DNA of 64,000 nucleotides from Lachnospiraceae bacterium (GTDB lineage: Bacteria; Bacillota; Clostridia; Lachnospirales; Lachnospiraceae): the NCBI GenBank assembly GCA_022510725.1, contig JAFLSW010000004.1:62001-126000 (forward strand), in the 5' to 3' direction. Made by a program: the position numbers and the translations under genes. This document shows, in pieces, positions 54,175 to 62,993 of this stretch. Each line of letters opens with the position of its first letter. Position 1 is the first letter of the stretch. A model generated the notes under the pieces. The model searched no databases and had not been told where the DNA came from. It saw only the letters and a program-made list of their open reading frames with translations.

Positions 54175-55575
54175 TCATAGCACTTTCCAATGACCGCCTC
54201 TAGCAGTACCTACACGCTCAATCAATCCTTTATTTTTCAGCTTCTTTAAATGATATTTTACCCCATCTTCAGATATTCTCAACATCTTTGCTAATTCTTT
54301 CCCTGTAATGTATGGATTTTTACGCAAAATGCTGAGGAAAAACATCTCTTCTGTGCGTTGCTTATATTCTTTAAGTCTTTGAGAAATCAGAGCCACTTCA
54401 TATTCTTCATCATCATTTAATCCATAATTCAAATTTGGCAAAGTCACTCTAAACTGAGACCCGTCAGAATAGAAAACTGGTGCTTTCTCATCAGTATAAT
54501 TCACTGCGAACTCACATGCATCAATAATTTTTCCAATTCCGCTGCCATTCCGTTCCATATAGTCCAATCGGGCAAACACATCAGCAAGCACAGGATTTCT
54601 TCTTCTGGAGGGAATCTGTTCGAGATTCAAATTTTGGATAAATGTTCCATCGACCATACCACCGGGCGAATAAATCTCCATTCGATCATCAAACATATCC
54701 ACATGGACTTCACTTCCAAGTTCCAGATAATCCCTATGGATGAGACCATTCACGAGTGCCTCAAAGTATCCTCGTTCCATGTAATCGGGCATATTTTCCC
54801 TAGAATCTGGTAGCTTACGCCATGCCATACGCATATTTCTTCTGATAAATGCCGCACTCTCGTTCAAGAGGGAAATAAGACTTCCAGAATATTCTGCACT
54901 ATCATAAGCTTCCCCTTTTCCATTGGACTTGTTAATTCCATTCCAGCGCACACAAAACACTCTGGAATGTCTTATAGGCGATTCGTCCGCCAAAAGCGCT
55001 CCTGCATTTGTTAAAATCCCATTGGCATCCACAAGTTCAAAGGATTCAAAATCTTTATCTTCAAAACTTTTCCCTGTTACTTTCTTATAACGCTCTTTCA
55101 ACTTTGAAAAGGCATAGTCTGCAAATTGATAACCGGAACTCTGTGAATCAAAAGTTTCATTTACGCCACGCAAGACAAGTCTTTTCAATTCTGCGGCATT
55201 AGCAACCGCACTTTCATTCCCTACTCGGATATATGCCTCTGTCGTTCCATCACCGACATAGTAATATGGTGTATCCTTTCCTTCCGAAACATCCACTATG
55301 ATCAGTTTCTTTCCATCAACCACTTCAAACCGCAGATTAAACGCAGGTATCGGGCTTATTCTCTCTTTAATCTTTTGGCTGATAAATTCAGAATCGCCTT
55401 TAGCATCTATAATTCCTACGATTTCATCATCATCGGAAATCCCGAATATCAAAGAGCCTCCAAATGTATTTGCAAAAGCACTGATGCTCTTACACCAGTT
55501 CTTTATCTTCTTCTTTTCAACCGCTTGCTTTTTATCATACTCGGTGGTCTCACCGATAATTTCTTTAAGATTCAC
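54175..55575 (-). CDS. AlbA_2/Schlafen domain ATP-binding protein
   Basis: 466 residues. N-terminal AlbA_2 domain (ISAFANTFGGSLIFGISDDDEIVG), a GHKL-type ATPase-like domain (RDYLELGSEVHVDMFDDRMEIYSPGG, ERNGSGIGKI), and a C-terminal winged helix (NPYITGKELAKMLRISEDGVKYHLKKL). Such proteins are transcription regulators or defence factors. GTG start at 55575 has a perfect GGAGGTG site. An in-frame ATG at 55593 lies upstream of that site. Confidence 0.8.
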   Translation of the reverse strand: MNLKEIIGETTEYDKKQAVEKKKIKNWCKSISAFANTFGGSLIFGISDDDEIVGIIDAKGDSEFISQKIKERISPIPAFNLRFEVVDGKKLIIVDVSEGKDTPYYYVGDGTTEAYIRVGNESAVANAAELKRLVLRGVNETFDSQSSGYQFADYAFSKLKERYKKVTGKSFEDKDFESFELVDANGILTNAGALLADESPIRHSRVFCVRWNGINKSNGKGEAYDSAEYSGSLISLLNESAAFIRRNMRMAWRKLPDSRENMPDYMERGYFEALVNGLIHRDYLELGSEVHVDMFDDRMEIYSPGGMVDGTFIQNLNLEQIPSRRRNPVLADVFARLDYMERNGSGIGKIIDACEFAVNYTDEKAPVFYSDGSQFRVTLPNLNYGLNDDEEYEVALISQRLKEYKQRTEEMFFLSILRKNPYITGKELAKMLRISEDGVKYHLKKLKNKGLIERVGTARGGHWKVL

Positions 55576-55703
55576 CCAATCACCTCCGTTCAATGAATAA
55601 ACCTTTGTCTTTTCTATAATGACCTAATACATCATAAATTAATCAAGCATAATATATTATAATTCATTTATTTAAAGATGCACAATAGTAAAAATAATAT
55701 ATT

Positions 55704-55750
55704 GACAAAAAAGAGCCACTTCCATACACAAGTATGGAGTGACTCTTTAT
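55704..55750 (-). terminator. Terminator of the displaced tuf 3' end
   Basis: AAAGAGTCACTCCATAC pairs with GTATGGAAGTGGCTCTTT around a TTGT loop, followed on the minus strand by TTTTTTG. It lies 43 nt after the tuf stop and ended EF-Tu transcripts before the insertion. Confidence 0.8.
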
Positions 55751-55792
55751 TTTGTCTTTTATGCGCTTAGCTCAAAGCTTTCGTGCAAATCC

Positions 55793-55849
55793 TTACTCGA
55801 TGATAGTAGCAACCCTACCGGAACCAACGGTTCTACCACCCTCACGGAT
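55793..55849 (-). pseudogene. tuf: 3' end of tuf (EF-Tu), 18 codons plus stop
   Basis: On the minus strand the codons read IREGGRTVGSGRVATIIE and TAA, the exact C-terminus of EF-Tu. Homology stops abruptly at 55849 on the upstream side. The terminator downstream is kept. The fragment has no start and is too short to be a gene. Confidence 0.9.
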
Positions 55850-56100
55850 TAAGGTGGGATAATCTGTGGTGTAGGATGGCGTGTTCTTGTGGGCTTTTAG
55901 CGTTGGTTTTTTCAAGAAATGTGGTTTTTCTCTGTATTTTCAGGATTTTTGTAGCCATTTTGTAGCCACATAGTGAGTACAAACCTCATTGCCCCACTTT
56001 ACAACAAAACCGTTTGATATTTGCAAAACAAAAAACTATACTAAAATATGTAATGCAGAGCATCTCCCAACTAATTTTTAACTAAAATATTCTCCGTCAC
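55850..56100. other. Island end without genes; integrase-arm-like repeats
   Basis: No protein-like frame is seen. Two direct repeats TTTGTAGCCA (55948-55957 and 55959-55968) are spaced 11 nt apart, like arm-type sites bound by tyrosine recombinases. The start of this stretch is the probable left end of the inserted element. Confidence 0.5.
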
Positions 56101-57576
56101 CTAATATTCAGGTTTACATTGATATGTCCTAAATATTGCAAGTTTCAAATTATACATCGTCTGCATCATAGATCTTTTATCATCACATAATAGATGTAAA
56201 TCATCACCTTCCTTAACACATATACATTCCATCATCCGTCTAGCTTGCAACATTGAACTATCTTCTTCAGTAACAACATCTGGGTCATTTGGTCGTTTAT
56301 TGTCTTCTTCTATTTTTGATTGCAACATCTTGTCAAAATCTTCCTGACGAATCTGTTTGCTAATAGTTTTGATGTTTAAAATTCCTATTCTATCTTCCCA
56401 ACCATCTAACCTATCATAAAAATTTGATTTTTGTAACTCCTGCTTTATTTCCTCCATATCTGTAGAAACGATTTTAACCTCACTATTGTTTTCAAATAAT
56501 AGTTCACTATGATGCAAAAGCTGAGTACAAAAATACTTAATAAACAATGGCTCTGTATCTGCAAGTGGGTTCAACAATAGATTTTGTAAAGAAGCCCAGA
56601 AATAATTGTCTGTGAAATCAATATATGTATCTACTGTTTCTGAACTTGTAACCCACTTCTTTAGTTTCGCACTACGAGGAAAATAGGCGTTATTTCTCTG
56701 CATCCAATTAACAATTTGTTCAGCCATCCATTCCGTAATACTAATATGCTTATTAAACACTACTTGTGAATATGAGAAAAATTTATTAATTAAATATTGA
56801 TCTGCAGCTGCAATTCCCTTTGAAGATATACAAAGAATATCTTTGTCTTTATATTTACCAACACACATACATCCAATTAACTGTTCCAACTCAAATGTGC
56901 CAAAACTAGTACCAGAAAACATTGCATCTCGCATCAAATAGTCAATATTATCTGCATCTAACTCTGAATGTAGTATTTGAACCAAAAGAGGGTTTGTTCT
57001 TTCAATATTGCCAGTAATCATATCAGCTATTATCTCTACTGCATCTTCACCACACTCATTAATTATAATATCCTTTATTTCCTTGTTATTACATACAATA
57101 TCAGCGCCAATTTGTTCATGATGACAACCATTTGACTTTTTCATATAAATATAAGTAGATTTTTCCATTAAATCGTCAATATCTTTTTTTACTTTTCGAT
57201 TTATAGACTTACAATAACTACTATCAGGAAAGTCTTCCAATATCTCTTTGTAGGGGTACTCACACACATGAGATAGCGGATAGTGCCCAATATCATGCAA
57301 CAAACCTGCAAGCCGTACTACCTTTCTTTGTTCTACAGATAATCTTAACTGTAATGCTATCTTGTCAGCAATGTACATTACGCCTAGCGAATGAACATAC
57401 CGGGTATGTTCCGACCCTGGGAACACCCAATTTACAATACTCTGCTGCTTAATGCTCTGTAATCGTTTAAATAGTAATGTATTCATAATACGTTCTTCCG
57501 CTTCAGTATAGTATATAAAACCATGTACACTATCCAAAACGCGACCACAAAAAATAATATCCTTTGTTTCTTTCAT
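56101..57576 (-). CDS. HD-domain phosphohydrolase (SAMHD1/YwfO-like)
   Basis: 491 residues. The N-terminus DSVHGFIYYTEAEERIMNT and HTRYVHSLGVMYIADKIA followed by LAGLLHDIGHYPLSH match the dNTPase-like HD group, with both His/Asp metal ligands. The C-terminal half is divergent. Likely cleaves nucleotides, possibly dNTPs; in an island with restriction genes a defence role is plausible. It follows the YwgA-like gene by 11 nt. AT-rich compared with the left of the window. Confidence 0.8.
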   Translation of the reverse strand: MKETKDIIFCGRVLDSVHGFIYYTEAEERIMNTLLFKRLQSIKQQSIVNWVFPGSEHTRYVHSLGVMYIADKIALQLRLSVEQRKVVRLAGLLHDIGHYPLSHVCEYPYKEILEDFPDSSYCKSINRKVKKDIDDLMEKSTYIYMKKSNGCHHEQIGADIVCNNKEIKDIIINECGEDAVEIIADMITGNIERTNPLLVQILHSELDADNIDYLMRDAMFSGTSFGTFELEQLIGCMCVGKYKDKDILCISSKGIAAADQYLINKFFSYSQVVFNKHISITEWMAEQIVNWMQRNNAYFPRSAKLKKWVTSSETVDTYIDFTDNYFWASLQNLLLNPLADTEPLFIKYFCTQLLHHSELLFENNSEVKIVSTDMEEIKQELQKSNFYDRLDGWEDRIGILNIKTISKQIRQEDFDKMLQSKIEEDNKRPNDPDVVTEEDSSMLQARRMMECICVKEGDDLHLLCDDKRSMMQTMYNLKLAIFRTYQCKPEY

Positions 57577-57587
57577 AAATACCCCTT

Positions 57588-58058
57588 TTAGCCAAGAATA
57601 TAATCCAACCTAGCCAATGCCATCATGTTAGTCTCCATATTGTTTAAATGTGATTTTCTCGTCATCAAATCTTTAACTATATCCTCGTTAGAAGCATTTA
57701 GCGAGAATACATTCGCACGCAAATATTGAAGGGATGCAAGACATTCCACCCAAGTACTTCTTGCATATTCCACATTCATATTAATCACGCTTTTCACTCG
57801 CTCAATTACTTCTTTTGCATCCTCCGAGTATTTAATTGCAATATCAGGTGTATCGCTCAAGCACAATATATCGTCTTGCAGACTTTGACAGTAAGGACCA
57901 TGCTTATACCACAAAAAATCATAGTCTCCGACCCTGATTCCTGCTTCTTGCAAAATGTAAATGGCTTTTTGCATTTCCATACGCTTTTCAAAAGAAGATG
58001 CATCAAATTTTTCACCATAAACACTCTGATAAACTGGTTTTAACAACTCTTTTGCCAT
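57588..58058 (-). CDS. YwgA-like protein
   Basis: 156 residues. MEMQKAIYILQEAGIRVGDYDFLWYKHGPYCQSLQDDI resembles the B. subtilis YwgA/DUF4065-like pattern of a helical protein with a conserved WY.HGPY motif. Molecular role is not known. It is coupled to the HD-domain gene downstream; in B. subtilis, as I recall, ywgA is also next to the HD gene ywfO. GGAGGAGG ribosome site. Confidence 0.65.
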   Translation of the reverse strand: MAKELLKPVYQSVYGEKFDASSFEKRMEMQKAIYILQEAGIRVGDYDFLWYKHGPYCQSLQDDILCLSDTPDIAIKYSEDAKEVIERVKSVINMNVEYARSTWVECLASLQYLRANVFSLNASNEDIVKDLMTRKSHLNNMETNMMALARLDYILG

Positions 58059-58285
58059 TTGCCTCCTCCAATCATTCTAAATATTGTCATTACGGGTATT
58101 TATTATACCAAATCCTTGCTTAAACCTCAATATAATACAGTGATTTTGAGATTTTTTCTATATTATATGCACTTTTGTCATAATGTATCTTAAAACCACC
58201 TCCCCAAATTTGCCTTTGGTTTTTATTGTAAAATCACATTATAAATAGATAAGAACGCATATATTTGTTTTTACTCATTTGAATT

Positions 58286-58699
58286 CTACATTTCTAAGAC
58301 TGAACGCAATTTTTCCAAAGCAATATTCTCATTTTTCCTTTTCAACTCGCACTCCCAAATCCGTACCACTGTCCAGCCTCTTTTCTGAAAAAGCTCTGTA
58401 ATTTCCTGATCATGTCGAATATTTCGTTGGCGTTTTTTGTTCCAGTATTCTTCATTGTCTTTGGGATGGATATTTCTACATTCATGACCGTGCCAAAAGC
58501 ACCCGTCTACAAACACTGCTACTCGTTCATTTAAAAACACAAAATCCGGATGCCCTTTGACCTTATAATGACGCCTCCATCCCGTAACACCATTATCTCG
58601 AAACAATTCTATCAATCGAAGTTCTGTTGACTTATTTCCTTTTGCTCGAACTTTGCTCATTATGCTTGATCTCTTCTCATCATCAAATATATCCGACAT
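58286..58699 (-). CDS. vsr: Very short patch repair endonuclease Vsr
   Basis: 137 residues, full length. MSKVRAKGNKSTELRL, GHPDFVFLNERVAVFVDGCFWHGHEC and the WNKKRQRNIRHDQEITE helix are those of Vsr, which nicks at T:G mismatches caused by deamination of 5-methylcytosine. Presence next to two cytosine methyltransferases fits this. It starts 8 nt after the large methylase-nuclease gene. Confidence 0.95.
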   Translation of the reverse strand: MSDIFDDEKRSSIMSKVRAKGNKSTELRLIELFRDNGVTGWRRHYKVKGHPDFVFLNERVAVFVDGCFWHGHECRNIHPKDNEEYWNKKRQRNIRHDQEITELFQKRGWTVVRIWECELKRKNENIALEKLRSVLEM

Positions 58700-58707
58700 T
58701 ACTCACC

Positions 58708-61700
58708 TCAAGGCTCAATGAAATCTACTTTATTAGACACAATACGCATTACTACATCATCAATCTTGCCGATTAATGTTCTATGCGTAACCAAAGTATT
58801 AAGAAAATCTAAAAGTCGTACTACATCCTCTCCACTAAAATCGCAGTGAGTAAAATTATAGGAATTGAATTTTAACCAAACATTTTTTACTACATCATAC
58901 CCGGAGATATTTAGTTTTTGAAGCTCTATAGGACATGATATCTTTATTTCAATCTTGCCATCTGTTAAAATTAACTTTTCACTTTCCTCATCAAACGGAT
59001 GAACTGAATTAATGAGGTGAAATCCTTTAGGAATCTGCATTTTTATAGATTCATAATCAAATTCCAACAGATTCTCAGGTTTATAGTCTGCTTTTTCCAA
59101 TTCTGCTAACTCTCTGCCTAATCCGCATAGACAATTAAAAATTTCTACATTATCTACAATCGGTACTCGCGCTCTTTTATCAGACTGATTGACTGTAAAT
59201 AACGCACCCTCAAACTCGTCCAAATACACCTGTGAACACAATATTGCATATACATAAAAAACTAATTCTTTTGCTACAGTTTTCGCATCTTTATTAATTA
59301 ATTTACCAACTCTTTCGCATAAAGAGTCATCAATATTTCCCTGTAACTTCCCATCTTTTCCTAAAACATACTGATTCATATAAATATGCGAATTTCCGCG
59401 AGTGCACATATCATTGTCCGGATAATACCAACAAAAGGACGCAAATTGGCTAAGTGTAGGATTCAAATCCTTTGGTGCATGCGCCATTGCGAAACCTATT
59501 GTCTCTTTGTCCTCAAATGCAGTTACTATTTCTGGTCGTAATCTTGTACCGCCGCCTCCAGCTTTATATGATTGCAACAATTCTTTCCACAGTAAAACAT
59601 TAGATGTCATGAACGGTCTAAAAGCATATGTTTGTATGCTCTTTTCCATAAGTAGATCTATATCGTCGATTCCCCCGCAATTTTTCAATGCATTTTGGAA
59701 TGCGATAATCTTATCATCTTTTGGAGGACGATCTTGTTTTGAAAGCCATTCATGTGCAGCCTCTACGCCCCTCTGCGCAATTTCTTTACTCCTCCTTTTG
59801 AGCATGGACTTTTTATTATGTGTAAAAATTGCTGTAGGCGCAAGTTTTATTCCGGAACAATGTTGCTTAAATATTGCTTTTTGCCCAGTTTCTCCGCTGA
59901 TTGTCCAAAACTTATTATATAAAACCTCGTTAAAAGATTTGGCAGGAATAAAGCTATATGTATCTAAAGATATTTCATATTCTGCAAATAAAGCTAAAAT
60001 TTCTTCTTTATCTTTTTTAAGCATTTCATCTTTTTGAGCTCTATCATATCGAGATATGTCTAAATGGTAATATGTATTTACACCTTCATTCTCCTCAAAT
60101 TTATGAGTCAAAATTATAACTGCTCTTCCCTGCAATGTCTTAAACAACCCGTTACTTCTTGCTCCAGTACGAGCATCGGCATCCACTTCAATCACCCACA
60201 CATTGGAGAAACGCTCAACAATATACTTTCGTGCATATTTATACGATTCTGCCTCCAAAAATGACAGCGGTACTACAAAAGATAAAATCGCATGATTCTG
60301 CGTTGATAGAAGCTTTTCGCAACTCCACCTTACAAACTGCATATAAGGATTGCTAACCTGCTTTTGTACATTCGAGCGCCCGTGTCTTTCTTCTACAGGC
60401 GGTCTGAAATCCTCCATCAATTCGTTAATAATCGAAAAATCCTGCGTAATATTTTCGCGAATAGAGTCCGAGCATGGTGGGTTCCCTATTATCAATTTAA
60501 TTGGCAATGAGGCCAGCTCATTTGCTTTCCGTTGTTCGTATCCTTCTATTGTATCATCTTCTATTATTTCTCCTAAAACACTATTACTTAGTGTATTAGC
60601 TAATAGTATATTTATATTGTGCTTACGATCATGAAATTGTCGATTTATCAACGCCATGCGATAATTTGCGAGCATATACGGAGCAGGCAATATTTCAAAA
60701 CCGCAAAGATTATATGTCTCATTCTTGGAGTCATGCAGAACCAATTCTTCCAAAAACGACCCTGTTCCACAGCAGGGATCTATAATCGTATTTCCAGCGT
60801 CATAAATACTTGTTCCAGAAAATGTATTTTCTGCAATCGTATTTGTTAATCCCACCACAAAATTTGCTAAAATCTTAGGTGTATAATATGCTCCATAATC
60901 AAATCGCACCTGCGCATCATATTTTGTTAAAAACAATTCAAACAACTGGTGATAATCCGGGTTTTCTAACTGTTCGTCTGTCATCTGAACAAAAGATAAA
61001 AATTTTATACACTCGTCAACTTTTTGCGATATAAATGCATTAGTACCTGCATTGTCACGCAAATAAACCATTAAGTTTCTGAAAGGACGAAGCGTCCCAC
61101 TTTCAGCCAAATCATCTGATATATAATTTCTTATTTTCCACTCTTTTTCAATCGGAGAGTCCTGATCTGTACAGAATACTCTATGTGCATATAAAAGGCT
61201 AAACATGATTACCTGTGAAGTAAAATCGGCAAATACTTTCTCCGTTCTCAAGCCTCTATCATTATGCGCATATACCAAATTACGAATTCCTGCCAATAAT
61301 TCTACTGCTTGCGTCTCATCCTCATTAACAGCTTCGTCTGCCTTTATTTCCGCATAATGAAGTATATCATCGGACAACCATCTCGTTCTTAAAGCCACTT
61401 GCTCTACTAACTCATTTTCATTGCAGTATCTTGGCGATGGATTTGAAAAAAGATTCTGAGCGAGAAGCATAAATTTCTGGTTTATTTTTAGACGCGACCA
61501 CTGTTTCTTAGGCAGATCCGATTTTTCAACCAGCGATATTACTATAGGAACAGCACCGTCATTAGGGCAATACAAATAATCAATGCCATCTGTTATTACC
61601 AATTTATGTCCCAAAGTACGATATTTCTCTATTTGCTTCTCATAAGGTCTTATATCAAACGGTTCTTCCGAAAAACCTTTTGCCTCTATATATCCATAAA

Positions 61701-61941
61701 TTCCAAGCGTATTTTTATCATGAATTCGCCAGTCCGGACGCCCTGCGGTCCCCTGATTCTTCGGTTCAAGTACGATGTCGCAACTATCTTCCTTGTTAAA
61801 TTCTCTAGCCAAATTTCTAATAAACATGTCAAGTACAGGTCTATATGACAACTCAGCCGTATGCTGACCTCCCCGTTCTGCCGCCTTATACTCATTCTGT
61901 AACGCTTCTAAATATTTTCTTATTATAGATTCATATGACAT
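58708..61941 (-). CDS. Type IIG-like restriction protein: PD-ExK nuclease plus N6-adenine methylase-like domain
   Basis: 1077 residues. A PD-(D/E)xK nuclease motif lies at about 69-88 (GRPDWRI then YIEAK). The methylase part has the GAYYTP motif, motif I DPCCGTGSF at about 388 and motif IV at about 487 as NPPC where NPPY is usual. The last 300 residues could be the specificity domain. No helicase motif. Start at 61941 has AGGAG 8 nt upstream and overlaps the methyltransferase gene end by 11 nt. Confidence 0.8.
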   Translation of the reverse strand: MSYESIIRKYLEALQNEYKAAERGGQHTAELSYRPVLDMFIRNLAREFNKEDSCDIVLEPKNQGTAGRPDWRIHDKNTLGIYGYIEAKGFSEEPFDIRPYEKQIEKYRTLGHKLVITDGIDYLYCPNDGAVPIVISLVEKSDLPKKQWSRLKINQKFMLLAQNLFSNPSPRYCNENELVEQVALRTRWLSDDILHYAEIKADEAVNEDETQAVELLAGIRNLVYAHNDRGLRTEKVFADFTSQVIMFSLLYAHRVFCTDQDSPIEKEWKIRNYISDDLAESGTLRPFRNLMVYLRDNAGTNAFISQKVDECIKFLSFVQMTDEQLENPDYHQLFELFLTKYDAQVRFDYGAYYTPKILANFVVGLTNTIAENTFSGTSIYDAGNTIIDPCCGTGSFLEELVLHDSKNETYNLCGFEILPAPYMLANYRMALINRQFHDRKHNINILLANTLSNSVLGEIIEDDTIEGYEQRKANELASLPIKLIIGNPPCSDSIRENITQDFSIINELMEDFRPPVEERHGRSNVQKQVSNPYMQFVRWSCEKLLSTQNHAILSFVVPLSFLEAESYKYARKYIVERFSNVWVIEVDADARTGARSNGLFKTLQGRAVIILTHKFEENEGVNTYYHLDISRYDRAQKDEMLKKDKEEILALFAEYEISLDTYSFIPAKSFNEVLYNKFWTISGETGQKAIFKQHCSGIKLAPTAIFTHNKKSMLKRRSKEIAQRGVEAAHEWLSKQDRPPKDDKIIAFQNALKNCGGIDDIDLLMEKSIQTYAFRPFMTSNVLLWKELLQSYKAGGGGTRLRPEIVTAFEDKETIGFAMAHAPKDLNPTLSQFASFCWYYPDNDMCTRGNSHIYMNQYVLGKDGKLQGNIDDSLCERVGKLINKDAKTVAKELVFYVYAILCSQVYLDEFEGALFTVNQSDKRARVPIVDNVEIFNCLCGLGRELAELEKADYKPENLLEFDYESIKMQIPKGFHLINSVHPFDEESEKLILTDGKIEIKISCPIELQKLNISGYDVVKNVWLKFNSYNFTHCDFSGEDVVRLLDFLNTLVTHRTLIGKIDDVVMRIVSNKVDFIEP

Positions 61942-62989
61942 CGCCATGACTCCTCTCATATACATCTATGATATTTTTACCAATAATTTCGGCCAATAAT
62001 GGAGGTACCGCATTACCGATCTGACAAGCTATGTCTACTTTACTGCCAACAAACTTATAGTCCAAAGGAAAAGTTTGCAATAACGCTCCTTCTCTAAGTG
62101 AAATACTTCTTGGTTGATCGGGATGTCCAAATTTCCCCCTCGTAAAACTGTCAAATCTCGCTGTTATCGTCGGCGCTACATCATCCCATGCCATTCTTCC
62201 GTACACATTTCGATATCCAATGACATCGCTACTAACTTTATGGCAATCTGCTAATAACTCATTAGGGAGATCATCTCTTCCCTGTCCTTCCTTTAAAGCG
62301 TTGATGCGTTTTAAGTTTATATCAGATAATTTATCGCGCCTATGAAGCGGAATATTAGGATGATCTTTGCCATCTGCAGGAGGTACCGGCAAGTTTCCAA
62401 TCGTTTGTCTTACTGTCTTCTTCTCGCTGCAGATTGCAGGAAGTTTATAATTATTTCCTAAATCTTTTCTTTCACCAACAATAATGTATCTTTTTCTTCT
62501 TTGTGGAACTCCATAATCTTGAGCGTCAACCAAATCAACATGTACAAAATATCCTATTTTCTCCATATCTTCAACTAACTGTTGAAGAATTGTCTTTCCC
62601 CTTTTACCTGCAATTCCGCTTACATTCTCCATCACAAAATAATATGGAAAAACCTCGTCTATCAACTTGCCATATTTCAATACTAGCTGATTTCTTTCAT
62701 CAATATCATTACCGCGTCTTTGTACAGAAAATCCCTGGCATGGGGGACCTCCGGCAAGTAGAAATAACTCTCCCCGCTGTAGTCCACATAACTTTAATAA
62801 ATTTCCTCCTAACATATCCGAAATATCTGAAGATACCGCAGGATGACTATAATAATTTGTGTTTTCCTTAAGAGTTTCAATACATTTGGAATCTATATCA
62901 AAACTTAGAAGAATATTGTATCCAGCTTTAGAAAGACCTAAACCAAGCCCTCCGCCACCGCAAAAAGTATCTATACAGGTGTATTTCAT
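61931..62989 (-). CDS. DNA (cytosine-5-)-methyltransferase
   Basis: 352 residues, complete. Motif I DTFCGGGGLGLGLSKAGY, motif IV GGPPCQGFSVQRRG with the catalytic Cys, motif VI MENVSGI, motif VIII GVPQRRKRYIIVG and the C-terminal GNAVPPLL are in order. It methylates cytosine at an unknown site. It begins 4 nt after the second methyltransferase gene and overlaps the next by 11 nt. Confidence 0.95.
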   Translation of the reverse strand: MKYTCIDTFCGGGGLGLGLSKAGYNILLSFDIDSKCIETLKENTNYYSHPAVSSDISDMLGGNLLKLCGLQRGELFLLAGGPPCQGFSVQRRGNDIDERNQLVLKYGKLIDEVFPYYFVMENVSGIAGKRGKTILQQLVEDMEKIGYFVHVDLVDAQDYGVPQRRKRYIIVGERKDLGNNYKLPAICSEKKTVRQTIGNLPVPPADGKDHPNIPLHRRDKLSDINLKRINALKEGQGRDDLPNELLADCHKVSSDVIGYRNVYGRMAWDDVAPTITARFDSFTRGKFGHPDQPRSISLREGALLQTFPLDYKFVGSKVDIACQIGNAVPPLLAEIIGKNIIDVYERSHGDVI

Positions 62990-62993
62990 AGAA

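Noticed and set aside
55793-55849. Possible tRNA 3' end as the attachment site
   Set aside because: The sequence translates exactly as the EF-Tu C-terminus and has no tRNA arms or CCA.
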